This document shows positions 32,906 through 44,758 of a DNA stretch of 64,000 nt, piece by piece (positions within the stretch are counted from its first letter, which is position 1; each line of letters begins with the position of its first letter). Source of the stretch: Xestospongia muta. Lineage: Eukaryota; Porifera; Demospongiae; Haplosclerida; Petrosiidae. Location of the stretch: contig OY848917.1 of NCBI GenBank assembly GCA_963693285.1, positions 24,982,745-25,046,744 of the forward strand. The letters are read 5' to 3'. The notes under the pieces were generated by a model. That model was not told the origin of the DNA. It saw nothing but the letters and a program-made list of their open reading frames with translations, and did no database searches. Position numbers and translations under genes: made by a program.

Positions 32906-34139
32906 CAGTAGCATTCTAATAACATCATCTCTCATCATATCTTAGCAATACAATGGTTATAATTATTAGAGCAAATAAATGTTGTTGTAACCTCCCAAAA
33001 TGTGAAACTTTTACTGCAGTGCGTGCACACTATGTACACACAACCTTTAAGTCCACTATGACTATTAATAGTAACATCAGTTTTTGTCTGACTTTACATA
33101 ACCCAAAAAGACTACGACATAGGGAGCAGATGTGACATACAAGTACACCTGTATATACAATTATAAAAGTAGAAGGCACAGAACTTATAATTCAGTATAA
33201 TTATTATAAACTGTTAAGAAACATATATATATGTTGTAATTATTTTTAGGTTTTATACATAGTCTGTTTACAACATAGGTTTGGTTTTATACATAGTCTG
33301 TTTACAACAAACATGATCATGTCAATCTGACATACCTTTAGTCAGTTTTGTAAAAAATATTGAAGTGATTTAAACTTGAATTTTTTTCTTTAGCATTCCA
33401 ACATAATTGTAAAGATTTTAGTGGACAGTTTACTGGAGATAACCCATAGCTATACAACTATATACTTTATTAGTCATCCTACCATACAGGATGTGGCACA
33501 TGCAACTAATCTCGTACAAGACAATGTCAACTTTTCATGTGAATCCGATACTAATTATTCTCCAACTCATTGGCTTGAGAGCAATACCATTTGGGGCTTC
33601 TCAACAATAAAATAAGTATGTTCTTTTGAAACAGGTATTTGTTCTACAGAGTGAAGGTACATTATGATGTCAACTGATTTAATGTTTATTCTAAGTTATA
33701 GACTTAATAATTTCTTGATTAGATCCCTACTGAAAGTCAGCTTTAGCCTTCTGACATTAAAAATTCATATTATTTTGTGTATATAATATATACACAAAAT
33801 AAGACAGCGTAGTCATTTGCAAAATCTTTTCTTGTAACTATGTATCATATGATCCTACTAAAAATGATGTTACTGAAAACAATATTGTGAAGACAATGAT
33901 ACAAGAACTCATATCGACATGTCCTTTGTACATTATCAGACACATAGTAGCAGTGCCTATATAGGGATGGCCAGGATTGTCCATTGAAATGTAATGGCAG
34001 AAAACAATGGATATCTCACTTGAAACTGATCAAAAATCTTTCAATTCTTTGCAGTATTACTTTCTTTGATAATCACTTTATGATGACTCAGCTATGGGGT
34101 GTCTCCAGTGACATCAACTACCACAGTAACATTATACAT
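32906..34139. other. 3' flank of the channel gene
   Basis: No intact gene is seen. It holds a tandem duplication of GGTTTTATACATAGTCTGTT plus TACAACA near 33249-33308 and a near-perfect AT palindrome around 33773-33803 (TATTTTGTGTATATA and its complement). A plus-strand frame near 33480-33600 (NFSCESDTNYSPTHWL) is faintly Ig-like but is not supported further. Confidence 0.4.
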
Positions 34140-34660
34140 AATACCAGGAATAATCTTCCAGATAATTAGTGAAGTATTAGTAGTATTTAAGATGACATCA
34201 AAAGGAGGAGGTGGTACCATGACAACACAATAATAACTAACAGTTGGGAGTACCCAGTTCACTAGGAGATGACCATGTTAGTTTAACAATTGTATCAGTG
34301 ACATCCATCTCTCTCACATTAAGGGAAGGACCAGGTATCACTGATAAGAGAGAATATAATAATTTATGACAATAGTAATGATATTATGCATGTACGTGTT
34401 GTAATGAGTTGTACTGTTTGACAGATACCTGATCCAATATCGGTACTAACTATACAGGTATTTGTACCATTATCTTCATTGGTAATATTAGCTATTGTAA
34501 TCTGTTCATCTATTGACATATTAAAACAACCACCAGGAGTTATGAGTGTATTATCTGGACAGGTATATGTCACATTAGGTATACCCTCTCTATCAGTATA
34601 TGCTATCAAAGTCACTGTATGGCTAGACAGTACTAGTTGAGATCTCCCATCTCTTGTATA
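34140..34660 (-). pseudogene. Ig/FNIII surface-protein gene fragment, broken
   Basis: Minus-strand exon ~34429-34660 encodes an Ig-like segment (TVTLIAYTDREGIPNVTYTC ... NITNEDNGTNTCIVSTDIGS) and has a good donor. The next exon starts at 34340 in matching phase and encodes an FNIII-like stretch (VIPGPSLNVREMD, KLTWSSPSE). After PNC the frame meets TAG. Shifting by one base recovers SYYCVVMVPPPPFD and IIPGIMYNVTVVVDVTGDT, then another stop. It is therefore a frameshifted remnant of an Ig/FNIII receptor of the kind common in sponges. Confidence 0.6.
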
Positions 34661-34835
34661 TAGCAGTAAGAACATGTCACAATAAGTATATGATACTTAA
34701 AGGCTTATTGGAAGGATTCATTTAAAGTGTCATGGAGTTGTTTAATACATATAAAAACATCAAAAACGCTTACTTTTTAAATTATTACCCTCCTGTAGAG
34801 CTAGAACTCGTTTTTGATGGTGAAGTTATATGCGT

Positions 34836-36960
34836 ATGTATATAATAGTGGAATCATTGCTATCTCAGAGTAATAATTGCCACTGAAGTGCATGTATTTT
34901 GATGGAGTTACTGAGCTAATAGCCGTAGCCACAAAACGATCAGAATATGATACCATTTTGGTTTTAGTAGCATAGGCTAGATATACACGGCTGTACAAAT
35001 ACATGTACATGTACATGTTGAATGTACATGTAATGACAAAAGAAGCACTACAGTTGATGTACCTCTTTTTCCAAATACATATACATATACATGTATGGAG
35101 TATATTGATAAGCAGTACATATACATATACATGTACCTTTCCAGAAAATTCTAATGTATTATATACTAGTGTTCATCTTAGGTAATAGATGATGAGATCC
35201 AGTAGCTGAATTTAAAGAAGGAGACACGCTTGGAGAGAGGTAAGAATTTGCTACCAACATAAAGTCTACTTAATATACAGTGCATCTATTAGCTGAAGAA
35301 AAGTAGCATGAAACTTTCACACAATTGATTAAAATGCCAGGCAAAGTTCTCAGGAAGTGTTATTATATCATAGCTTGGTGAATACTTCTAGAACAACAAT
35401 GCTGCTCATGTGGTTCACAATGTTCACATCAACATGTAATTATTACAAACCACAGCTATATAATGTTACATAATTAATGAAATTCCTTATTAACAACTAT
35501 ACTATGCGTGGTAGATCAGACCATTCCTCTCTGAGCAAATAAAAAGAAGAGCTATAGTAGACACTTGAGAAAAGGGTCACATTCTTTAATTTACTAGGAA
35601 ACCCTTCCTTTTGGACAGCTAGTGTTAAAATGAATATGTATATATATGTATTCTATAATTATTTGGCATTGTACAATGTGTTCTACTACTGTTATATGCT
35701 TACTAAAATATATGTCCTTCATCTACCATGTAATATGCTGTTGTGTGGTTTATGAGTTGGCAATAATGTGGCCCAAGTTGGAGTATTACTTCAAACAAAT
35801 ACATCTAAATGCTGTATTACCAATTTTTACACTATGTTTATCAATGTAGTAAGTAGCCAGAAAATATTAGTTTTATATTTGGATAATACATCTATTTTGG
35901 TATACATTTGGTGCAAAATGGCAATGCAGCAACAGTACATGTTATATACAAAATTAAAATTTAAAAGATTATCCTATCATTATTTGAGAAGATAGAGTTA
36001 GAAAGGTTGTATATTTGTCAATGGAAGACTATGGAATGTTAGAAACATAATTTTTAGGCAGAAAACCAAAGTGACAAAAAACTTCAAATCACAATCAGTC
36101 GCACCCAATTCATATTACTCGGGGTAGCATTAATAAAATTCATTGTTTGCCATGTCTGTTAGCAGATGAAGGATGTGGTTTTACATTCCTTTCTATTGTC
36201 ACATAAAACAATATAATAAAATGATGTGAGTGGACATACAAGTATACATAGACAATTATATAAAGATATGTGGTACAGAAAAATTATAGGACTGCATGGC
36301 ATGTTATGCATGCCACTCTAGCAGTAACAAGCGATCGTTTGAAAAAGTGTCTAAATATAAATGAGCTATGCTATTAAACATTTAATAATAAAGTAGGTTT
36401 TTCTAATGAAGCATGTGTAAGGGACTATTCTGTAGCTTATGCTACTGACCACTCTTTCAAAGACATTCAATGTATTATGTATAATGTTTAACTTAACTTG
36501 CATTATTGTAATACTATAACTATAAAAATGTATACACCACATTACATTAGATGTAAAAGTTATAAGTATGTATACTAACTGTCTAGTGCCATTGGCTTTT
36601 CTTATTGTATTTTACTCATAACAACTACATGTAAACAGGAATTACATTCATAATATTTGTGAATGCTGAGTATTGATTTAATTGGTTAAATAACAATCAC
36701 TTTTATTAGTGATACTATCAAATTGATTGAATTTATCATTGCAACAAGTATATGTTTGTGCATGTACATTGTAGTAGTACATGTATTTTTATTGACTGAT
36801 ATGTGAAGCATGCCAGAAAGTCCTATAATAGTTTTGGACCAACTGTTATGTATACAATGTACATTGAGTGACCTTAAATACAAGTGCTACATGACTGATC
36901 ATGCTAGAAACATCTTAGTGTACATTTGATTGGCTGCTATACAGACACTACTGCCAATTC
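34836..36960 (+). repeat. Segmental duplicate of the CNGK exon 8 - intron 10 region
   Basis: This block is a diverged, colinear copy of about 15.1-17.6 kb. Recognisable pieces include GTGGAATCATTGCTATCT, the exon-8 copy at about 35181-35240 (GTAATAGATGATGAGATCC, with a 3-base loss and altered FGE codons), the exon-10 copy near 35551-35625 (ACACTTGAGAAAAGGGTCAC) and the CATGCC...TTTTGGACC motif near 36807. Exon 9 is missing. The exon copies carry stops or frame changes and are not part of a working gene. Confidence 0.8.
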
Positions 36961-37407
36961 TCCAATCTTTGTAGCTCCAATTAGTGTTTCACTGTGGAAT
37001 ATATTTATATAAAAAAATATTTATATAGAAAATATATTTTATTTATATTTATATTTTGCTATATGTACCATTCCAATATTTGGTCTCAAAGTTATTTTTA
37101 CTGCAACTCTTCTGATCCCATAGTACAAAAATGGGGATAACATTATGATAATTATAGATGCTATTTGTCTTTTCATAGTTGTTGCTAATTTTCCCAGGCT
37201 TCATGCAACATGTTCTTTTATTAATGACACAATATACATTTACATAAAAATTCAAGTAGTAACAGTTCCACATAATAATAATAACAAATTGTAGGCACCT
37301 TTTATATAATATAAACTACATGTACATCTTGCTTGTAAACAACGTTCTAATCTGTACTGTGTAATGTCAGTGGTATACACTTTCTAATTTTATCTGGTAT
37401 TAATTTC

Positions 37408-38781
37408 TTAATACTTGAAACCAAAGCAGTGTCTCTCTTCACAGGTCTTCAGATCTTTATCACATTTGTTTAACGTTTTTGTACATGTACTATAATCTCT
37501 TACAACGATTTCAGCTTGAAACTGACATTTACTTAAGGAAACGTTACATTGATCCTTCTGATTCTTTTCTCTCGTTTGAGCTTTGAGGCAACTTTCATAT
37601 TGCTGAGTTTTATCTTGTAAATTAGCTTTGGATGTACTGAGGTGTCCAGTACATGTCTCTAATTTGTTTAAACAGACAGAATAGTTTAAAGACAACATAA
37701 CTACTTCCAGCTGTTTTGCAGTAAGGTTTCCTTGTAGATATTCTTTTTCTCGTTGGCATTGTTCCAGATTGGCATTTAACTTTTCTTTTCTTTGTTCATT
37801 CAAAGTACATTTATCAAGTTCTCTTTGAAGCAAATGTATATTATCCTGAGCCAATTGTAAACGTTCTTCAAGAGTGTTTATTTTTTTCAAAAAGCTTGAC
37901 TTTAGTTCATCGATATTAGCTTCACAATTGTTCAATTTATGTTCTGTTTTTGTTTTGCATTCTTCACATACAGAATAGTTTGAAGACAACATAACTACTT
38001 CCAGCTGTTTTGCAGTAAGGTTTCCTTGAAGGTGTTCTTTTTCTCGTTGGCATTGATCCAGATCAGCATTTAACTTTTCTTTTTTTTGTTCATTCAAAGT
38101 ACACTTATCATGTTCACTTTCAAGTAAACGTATATTATCTTGAGCCAATTGTAAATTACTTTCAAGATCGTTTATTTTTTCCAAAAAGTTTGACTTTTGT
38201 TTGTCGATACCAGCTTCACAATGCTGCAAATCACGTTCTATTTTTTTTTTGTTTTCTTCACATACCCGTAAATCTTCATTGTCTCCTAGCAACTTCATAG
38301 CAAACAATATAGAAAATAAAATAAGCATTAGCATAATCACATAGCGTTTTATTGTTTTATGATGCTTTTGATATAGTTCTTGTATAGCTTTCCTTACATC
38401 AAATAAAAGATCACGTAGTCCATCATTTCCATCATCCTATGAGATAAAATTTGCAATCTTTAGATATATTTTAGTTTTAAACTAAAGACACTGGTACTTG
38501 TGTTATAACTTATGATAGTCGTGTATTATGCCACCATGTTACAGAAGCTGCTTTATGGTGCTTGTTAAGGTAGCTATGCATGTACGTTAAATAAATCAAA
38601 TAACTTTTGTCTGTATATAATGGTTTCACTATATTGATAAAAAGGAGCTTACTAAATTTTCATTACCCTCATGAGGTTGCCTGTCCAAAGGATTGTTCTG
38701 ATTCTAAATGTAAGAATGACATGATAGAGATAACTTGCCTGTATAATAACCATAGCTACATGTACTCACCGGTTGTGCCAT
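37408..38781 (-). CDS. Type II membrane coiled-coil protein, copy 2
   Basis: Exons 38770-38781 (MAQP), 38653-38703 and 37408-38436, all phase 0; 363 residues. Layout matches copy 1: short cytosolic N-terminus (DDGNDGLRDLLFDVRKAI), a TM helix (VIMLMLILFSILFAMKLL), then a Cys-rich coiled coil ending CFGFKY. It has two tandem ~98-residue units, each starting with CEE.K.K.E and ending NLTAKQLEVVML followed by S.NYSVC; copy 1 has only one. Conserved NLT and NYS sequons imply an extracellular glycosylated stalk. It sits directly after the duplicated channel segment, so it arose with it. Function unknown. Confidence 0.75.
37671..38270 (-). repeat. Internal 294-bp tandem duplication in coiled-coil copy 2
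   Basis: Landmark sequence ATAGTTTAAAGACAACATAA at 37681 recurs as ATAGTTTGAAGACAACATAA at 37975, exactly 294 bp (98 codons) apart. The flanking coding sequence, including CAGCTGTTTTGCAGTAAGG, is nearly identical in both units, so the duplication is in frame and relatively recent. Confidence 0.85.
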
Positions 38782-39058
38782 TTATCAGCTGTTCTTTGAG
38801 GGTTCTTTTTAGAATTATTTCCCTAGGTATATTTCCCTCTCCTCCCAGATGATTAATAATGATATTCATTGTTCTCCTCTCTATTTATTGCTCCCCTTCT
38901 TATAGATTATTGATAATATTCATACTCTGTATTCTGTACATTTGTATATTTAATCAGACTACTTATTACTGTATGCATGCACATACATAATACATCTACA
39001 GTACCTATGCAATAAATATTCTACTATAATTATATTTTATCATGGATAACACATTGTT

Positions 39059-39520
39059 TTGGCCAACATTAAAACACAGTTATTATATTTCAAATTTTCC
39101 AATATTTCAATCACAGAACTACTAAAAGGTTATAAGAAGGTTGATGCATGTAATGTTGATGAGACAGGGTACTTTTGGAAAGCCCTCCATAATCAAGGAT
39201 TTGATCAGAAAGCCAAGGAATGCAAAGGCAGCAAAAGTTGTAAGCAGAGACTAACTATTGTATTCATGGCAAATGCATCTGGTAGTAAGGAGACACCTAT
39301 TGTTATCTTGAAATCTGAGAATCTGAGGTGTTTAAGAAAATGTATAAAGCTCAATTTCCAGTTAATATTACAGCTCAAGGCTCAGATGATTGGAGAAATA
39401 ATTGACAGCATGTTGTTGAAAGTAATCTCCAATTTTAAGCTCCAAATAGTTTTTTTATTGCCTTGTTTCTAGATAATGTAGGTTATCACTCTCCTGAGTT
39501 GAAGGATAATTATAAATTAG
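39059..39520 (+). pseudogene. Pogo/Tigger-type (CENP-B-like DDE) transposase fragment
   Basis: The frame encodes VDETGYFWKALHNQGFDQKA, CKGSKSCKQRLTIVFMANA and KETPIVILKSENLRC. This is the catalytic core around the first Asp (N-V-D-E-T-G) typical of Tigger/Jerky/pogo transposases. It ends at a stop after FLLPCF, where intact relatives continue to the second catalytic Asp (LDNAGCH); here DNVGYHSPEL follows the stop. N-terminal HTH and C-terminus are missing. It is an inactive remnant, also duplicated near 42.1 kb. Confidence 0.78.
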
Positions 39521-40395
39521 CCTTGCATGTATTGACTTGTCCAGTACATGTCTCTAATTTGTTTAAACAGACAGAATAGTTTGAAGACAACATAACTACT
39601 TCCAGCTGTTTTGCAGTAAGGTTTCCTTGAAGATATTCTTTTTCTTGTTGGCACTGTTCCAGATTACCATTTAGATTTTTTATTGTTTGTTCATTCGAAG
39701 CATATTCATTATGTTCACTTTCAAGTAAATTTATATTATCTTGAGCCAATTCTAAACGTCCTTTAAGATTGTTTATTTTTTCCACAGAATTTGACTTTAG
39801 TTGGTCAAAATTGAATTTACAATTAATCAATTTATGTTCTGTTTTTGTTTTGATTGTTTCACATGCCCGTATATCTTTATAAACTCCTAGCCACATCTTA
39901 GCAAGCAATATTAAAATAAATATTAGCATTAGTTTCAACGCATAGCCCTTTTATTGTTTTATGATGCTTCTGATATAGTTCTTGTATAGCTTTCCTTACA
40001 TCAAATAAAAGACCACATAGTTTATCATTTCCATCATCCTATGGGATAAAATTTGCAATATTTAGATATATTTTAAAAAAGGATAGTTTAAACTAAAGAC
40101 AATGGTACTTGTATTATAACTTATAATAGTTGTGTATAATGCCACCATGTTACAGTAGTTACTTTATGGTGCTTGTTAAGGTAGCTATGCATGTACATTA
40201 AACAAATCAAGCAACTTTTGTCTCTATATAATGGTTTCACTATATTGATAAAAAGGAGCTCACTAGATTTTCATTACCTTCATGAGGTTGCCTGTCCAAA
40301 GGATTGTTCTAAATATAAGAATGATACAATAGAGATAATTTGCTTTGTATAATAAGTTAATAACCAAAACTACATTTACTTACCGGTTGTGCCAT
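39510..40395 (-). pseudogene. Coiled-coil membrane protein, copy 3, frameshifted and 3'-truncated
   Basis: The first exon (MAQP, ATG at 40395) and the second exon (NNPLDRQPHEGNENL) are preserved with splice sites. In the third exon one extra G in AAAAGGGCTATG, where copy 2 has AAAACGCTATG, shifts the frame before the TM helix. The downstream frame (MLIFILILLAKMWLG, NLTAKQLEVVML) stays open for ~142 codons, then stops after CTGQVNTCKANL because the last ~70 codons were replaced by the transposase-bearing segment. A product started inside the third exon is conceivable but unsupported. Confidence 0.75.
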
Positions 40396-40532
40396 TTATT
40401 AGCTGTTCTTGAGCGTTCTTTTTAGAATTAGTTTCCCTGGGTATTTGACCGTATTCCCTCTCGGGCCTCTCCTCCCAGATGATTAATAATAGTATTCATT
40501 GTTCTTCTCTCTATTTATTGATCCCCTTCTTA

Positions 40533-41943
40533 TACCGTAAGGGTATAAATTTTTCGTGGGGGGATTTAATTTCGCTGTATTCGTGATTGTTGTTTTATGA
40601 CGAATTTAACTATTATTCCACCCACGCATAATCACGTTTTAATACGTGGATTTCAATAATATTGTTTAGTCGGGTAGTCAATGGCTCTTTTCAAGTAGTC
40701 TGTCAGTGTGTGTGTGCACTGCCTGTTACCAGGGATTGTTTTTGAACTGCTAAAACTTGGCAAGCGAAGCAGTAGTATCAAGAACATCGTCAAAGAAAAC
40801 GAAAGCTTAAAACTCACAAAAGAATTTTCAGGTTGCAGAGGTCAAGGTGCTGTTTCTCGAAAAGTAAAAAAGTTAATGTGGAGATTTTTTAGTATGTTGT
40901 AGACAATCTTAGAGGAATACGTATCAGCAAGACAGAAGGACGTTGGTCGAAGCAATCGTCATAAAAGTTCTGAAAAGTGTTTTCAAGATTGTACATGGAC
41001 TTGGAGAGAAGTGACGCATTCAGGAAACGTCTCAAAGCACTGAAAAACTGCTACTAATAGATAATATATTCATTTATATTTGTACTACGGGACGTTTCCA
41101 AAGAATGTTTCATCTTCAAGTTACAATAAATTTTGTATATGAAATATTGATAAATATGACCACACCTTCTGGAATGTTAATAAATTTTTTGGCAATGCTA
41201 CCTAGAAACATCATAGCTGGGCCTAAGCTGGCATAGCATTTATGAATAACTTAGAAACTGCAGCGAGGTTCGGCACTTTAATACCTTCATTGATTCATTG
41301 ATATGGCCACGCATGCCCAGGTTGAGTTGTGCTTAAGACTGTTTTTAGTGCATTTTACTATTGGTCCTGGAATCGCATGGTTCGATGGATAGCGGGCAAA
41401 CGTTCTGCTTCATCACTTCAAATCACTTTGGATTGAGCCTACGACGAAGAAAGCTTTATAAATTGTTAAAAACCTTTCAAAAAAGCACATCCTTTAGCGA
41501 GGACTCCTGACACAAGAAAATTGGACACATATACCTTACAACATTTGTCAACTTTTTAAAGTAGCGCATTTTTGAAAAAATGCTTTTTACCAAAGTTATG
41601 AGAGCTTTTAGAAATTTGGGAGTTATTTTTCTCAATCCATTGAACGAGAACGAAACATACTAGCACGTAGCTGACATCACACACCTACTAGCTTTTATAA
41701 GCGAGTTACTTGGTACTGCCGTCTTGTAAATCAGTACGTGAATTAGCCAGCAAACAGTAAAGCTTTTCGGAGTTTTCTCTCGTTAAACAGAAAGCTGACT
41801 TATCAAAATGTGACCACACCTTCTGGAATGTTAATAAATTTTGTCGCAATGCTACTGGCAACATCATAGCTGGGCCTAAGCTGACATAGCATTTATAAAT
41901 AACTTAGAAACTGCAGGGAGGTTCGGCACTTTAGTGCCTTTCA
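40533..41943. mobile_element. ~1.4-kb insertion with 124-bp direct repeats
   Basis: Compared with the paralogous stretch at 38880-38945, this copy is interrupted between CCCCTTCTTATA and the sequence resuming at TATCATACTCTGTACTCCGT. The insert begins CCGTAAGGGTATAAATTTTT and TCGTGGGGGGATTTAATTTC. It contains two ~96% identical direct repeats at 41157-41280 and 41811-41933 (starting TGACCACACCTTCTGGAATG). A short frame at 40708-40902 (LGKRSSSIKNIVKENESLK) has no recognised family. The class is unknown. Confidence 0.6.
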
Positions 41944-42129
41944 TTTATCATACTCTGTACTCCGTACATTTCAGATTACTTATATATTATAATATACAGT
42001 TAGTTATGCATACACATACAATAGATGTTTTAAGCTTCTTTTTATTCTAGCTGAGCATAGATCACCACATAATACATCTACAATACCTACGCAATAAATA
42101 TTCTACTAATTATATTTTATTATAGATAA

Positions 42130-43470
42130 CACATTGATTTGGCCAATATTAAAACATAGTCATTATGTTTCAAATTTTCCAATATTTCAATCACAGATTA
42201 AGAGGTTATAAGAAGGTTGATGTAAGCAGAGACTATTATATTTATAGAAATGCATCTGGTGGTAAGGAGACACCAATTGTTATCTTGAAACCTGAGAATC
42301 TGAGGTGTATAAGAAAATGGATAAAGCTTAACTTCCAATTAAATATTACAGTCCAAGACTTGGATGACTGGAGAAATAATGGACAGGATGTTATTGAAAG
42401 TAATTAATCTCCAATTTTTAACTACGGAAGCCGAAGATGGACATCTATTTCTACTTCGAATTTCATATACTCTGCTTTGAAGTTTTCCGAAATTATTCAA
42501 TTCTACTTTGCAGTTTTCCAAAAATATTCCAATTCCAACTCTATTTTCTATCCTTCGATGGAATATTTAACAACTAAAATCCTATAGCCCTACCCTAACC
42601 GGAAACATGTCGCTTCGCTCCATTCTAACAGACAGCTCGCGGTGCTCACTTCACTTCATTGATCGATGGAAAGTAGAATTGGAATTGGATGTCCGCCTTC
42701 GGCTTCAGTATTTAACTCCTACCCAAATAGTATTTTGTTACCTTGTTTCTTGATAATCCAGATTACTACTGCCTGAGTTGAGGGATAATTATACAGTACA
42801 TTAAAGTAATCTTTCAACCACCAAGTACTACATCAATGCTGCATCCACTTGATCTCGGAATCATTAAAAATTTCAAGTCTTACTATAGGAGGCTAATGTT
42901 ATGCTATGTTCTAACTAAGATTTCTGCATGTTTTTCTGCTTCAAATGTGTCTAAATTTGTCAATGTCTTAATGGCAATTAGGTGGATTACTCATACTTGG
43001 AATCAAGTGAACTCAGAAACTATTTTTAAGTGTTTCAGAAAGTATTATGAATAGTAATTTTGAGTTGATCATTTGCAGTACAAAAGATGTACAATGATCA
43101 AGATGATCCATTTATGACATCGATGAAGAAATCTCTCTTCATGACTTTATATTTAATCTCTTCTTAACAGGATTTCTCTTTTGAAGAATACATCACCAGT
43201 GACAGTTTACTACCAATATGTTTGCAATTTCATGATGACAGCTGGGAAAATGACTTTCTCATTAGTACATCATCACAAGCCAACTATGATGAGAGTGAAA
43301 ACAATGATAGAGATGAAGAGAGTACTATGGTGGAAACCCCAGCTTTTGATTAAATTAAAAGGTGCTGAAGAAACAATTTGTTCATTGGATTATGGAAAAT
43401 TACTTCTTGAGAGTAGAGGGTTTGATGAAAAAGCCAATCATTTAAGCTTGAACATTTTGCATTATTAGTT
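42130..43470 (+). pseudogene. Second Pogo/Tigger-type transposase remnant
   Basis: It begins like the 39.06-kb copy (CTAAAAGGTTATAAG versus GAGGTTATAAGAAGG) but has lost the VDETG segment. It keeps GGKETPIVILKPENLRC, is interrupted by a MITE at 42424-42710, and resumes with LHPLDLGIIKNFKSYYRRLM, VLTKISACFSASNV and AIRWITHTWNQVNSETI followed by KCFRKYYE. This is the classic C-terminal part of Tigger transposases. A frame-broken acidic tail follows (QDDPFM near 43100; SFEEYITSDSLLPICL near 43160). Multiple stops make it inactive. Confidence 0.75.
42424..42710. mobile_element. 287-bp MITE nested in the transposase remnant
   Basis: The left end ACGGAAGCCGAAGATGGACA is matched by the reverse complement of the right end (TACTGAAGCCGAAGGCGGAC). 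The inverted similarity continues as ATTCCAATTC / TTCTACTTT blocks inward. TTTAACT lies at 42417-42423 and again at 42711-42717, a 7-bp target-site duplication. The paralogous copy at 39.42 kb lacks it, which defines a clean empty site. Confidence 0.8.
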
Positions 43471-44758
43471 AAACTTCAATGTACATCTATTGTACTATGT
43501 CCAGACAAATATAATTGAAATTTTATAGATAACAATAATTATACATGCTTATTTACATAATTTTAGGTAATATTAATAAAGTTAACACAATTTATTGTCA
43601 ACCTCCTATAGTTAAGGACACCTCTATAAAGGACACTTGTCCCATGAGTGTCCATTATTTGGAGGTTTTGTTGTATATGCAATGTATACTATGCCATTAT
43701 GCCATTACAGTTACAACTATGAACTAATACCACACTTAGTTATTATCATATATGTATATAACTATATATATATCATCATAATTAATCAGAATATCATTCA
43801 AAAATATTAATTATTATTCAAAAAGGAATGCAAACAAGTAATAAAAAACATTTTTTAAAAGTATGATAGGGGATATAGGGATGACAGTACCAAAAAGGTA
43901 ATGATGTACAAAGAATTTGATAATAAAATCTCTACATAAGCAGCCAGAAAATGTTTTCAGTGCTGCAATGTCAACATACACACTATAAGTTATACTGTTT
44001 CAGTCCCATATTTATCATCACCAAACTATGAACATTAATATCACCAATATTTTTAGGAGATATAGAGATGCTAATCCTCTTTGGAAAACATACTTGAGGA
44101 CTTAATACTTATGCCATATATACATCTTTTACAAATATTTGAGTATTAATTAGGCCAGACGCAATTAAAATACTAGCAATGCATCCAAAAGCTATATAAG
44201 TGATGTAACTTTCTTGTCTTGCATGGCAAGTCAAAAAATCTTTCTCCAAGTGAATTCTTTGTGTAGCTTTATTACACTTTTGTCTCACTGTATGTAGGAC
44301 TTGTGGGCATTTATCTATATACTGCTCTGAAATTCAATAACATAAATTACATGTATTGTCTTAAGTTCTTCCATTCAGTTAACCTAATTTAAAGTTAAGA
44401 TAGAATATAATGATACAAGTTGGTTTTTCACATCAAAACCTCACACTTTGTTACCTTATATACTTTATATGCTCATTCGTTTGTTGATCTAATTTTAAAA
44501 TGGTACTAGTTGCACATGCCATGCTTCTAGTGTTTTCATTGAGAATTCTATACTGTTAATGTAGCTCATTTGTTTGATAATGGATGATAGTGGTTTTGCT
44601 GAGGGACTGTCATGATTTTATCAATTCTTTTATATATTGTAAAAGTATTCAAGGAAAACAAATCCAAAAAGTCTTATAAGGTTGTTCATGCAATAGTCAT
44701 TATATAGATATTAACTGATCAATTGTTTAACAAAAAAATTTGTTTAAAATGTTGCTTA
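43471..44758. other. Intergenic, no gene seen
   Basis: AT-rich sequence 3' of the GMC gene. A hairpin-like run near 43612-43660 (GGACACCTCTATAAAGGACA and a later GTGTCC) may be part of a DNA-transposon end. Nothing else is supported. Confidence 0.4.

Noticed and set aside
33421..33615. 64-codon plus-strand frame with Ig-like NFSC pattern
   Set aside because: Too short, no matching second Cys/Trp spacing or splice partner.
40708..40902. Frame in the 1.4-kb insert as the Tigger HTH domain
   Set aside because: The residues do not match the CENP-B HTH pattern, and the segment lies in an insert absent from the paralogous site.
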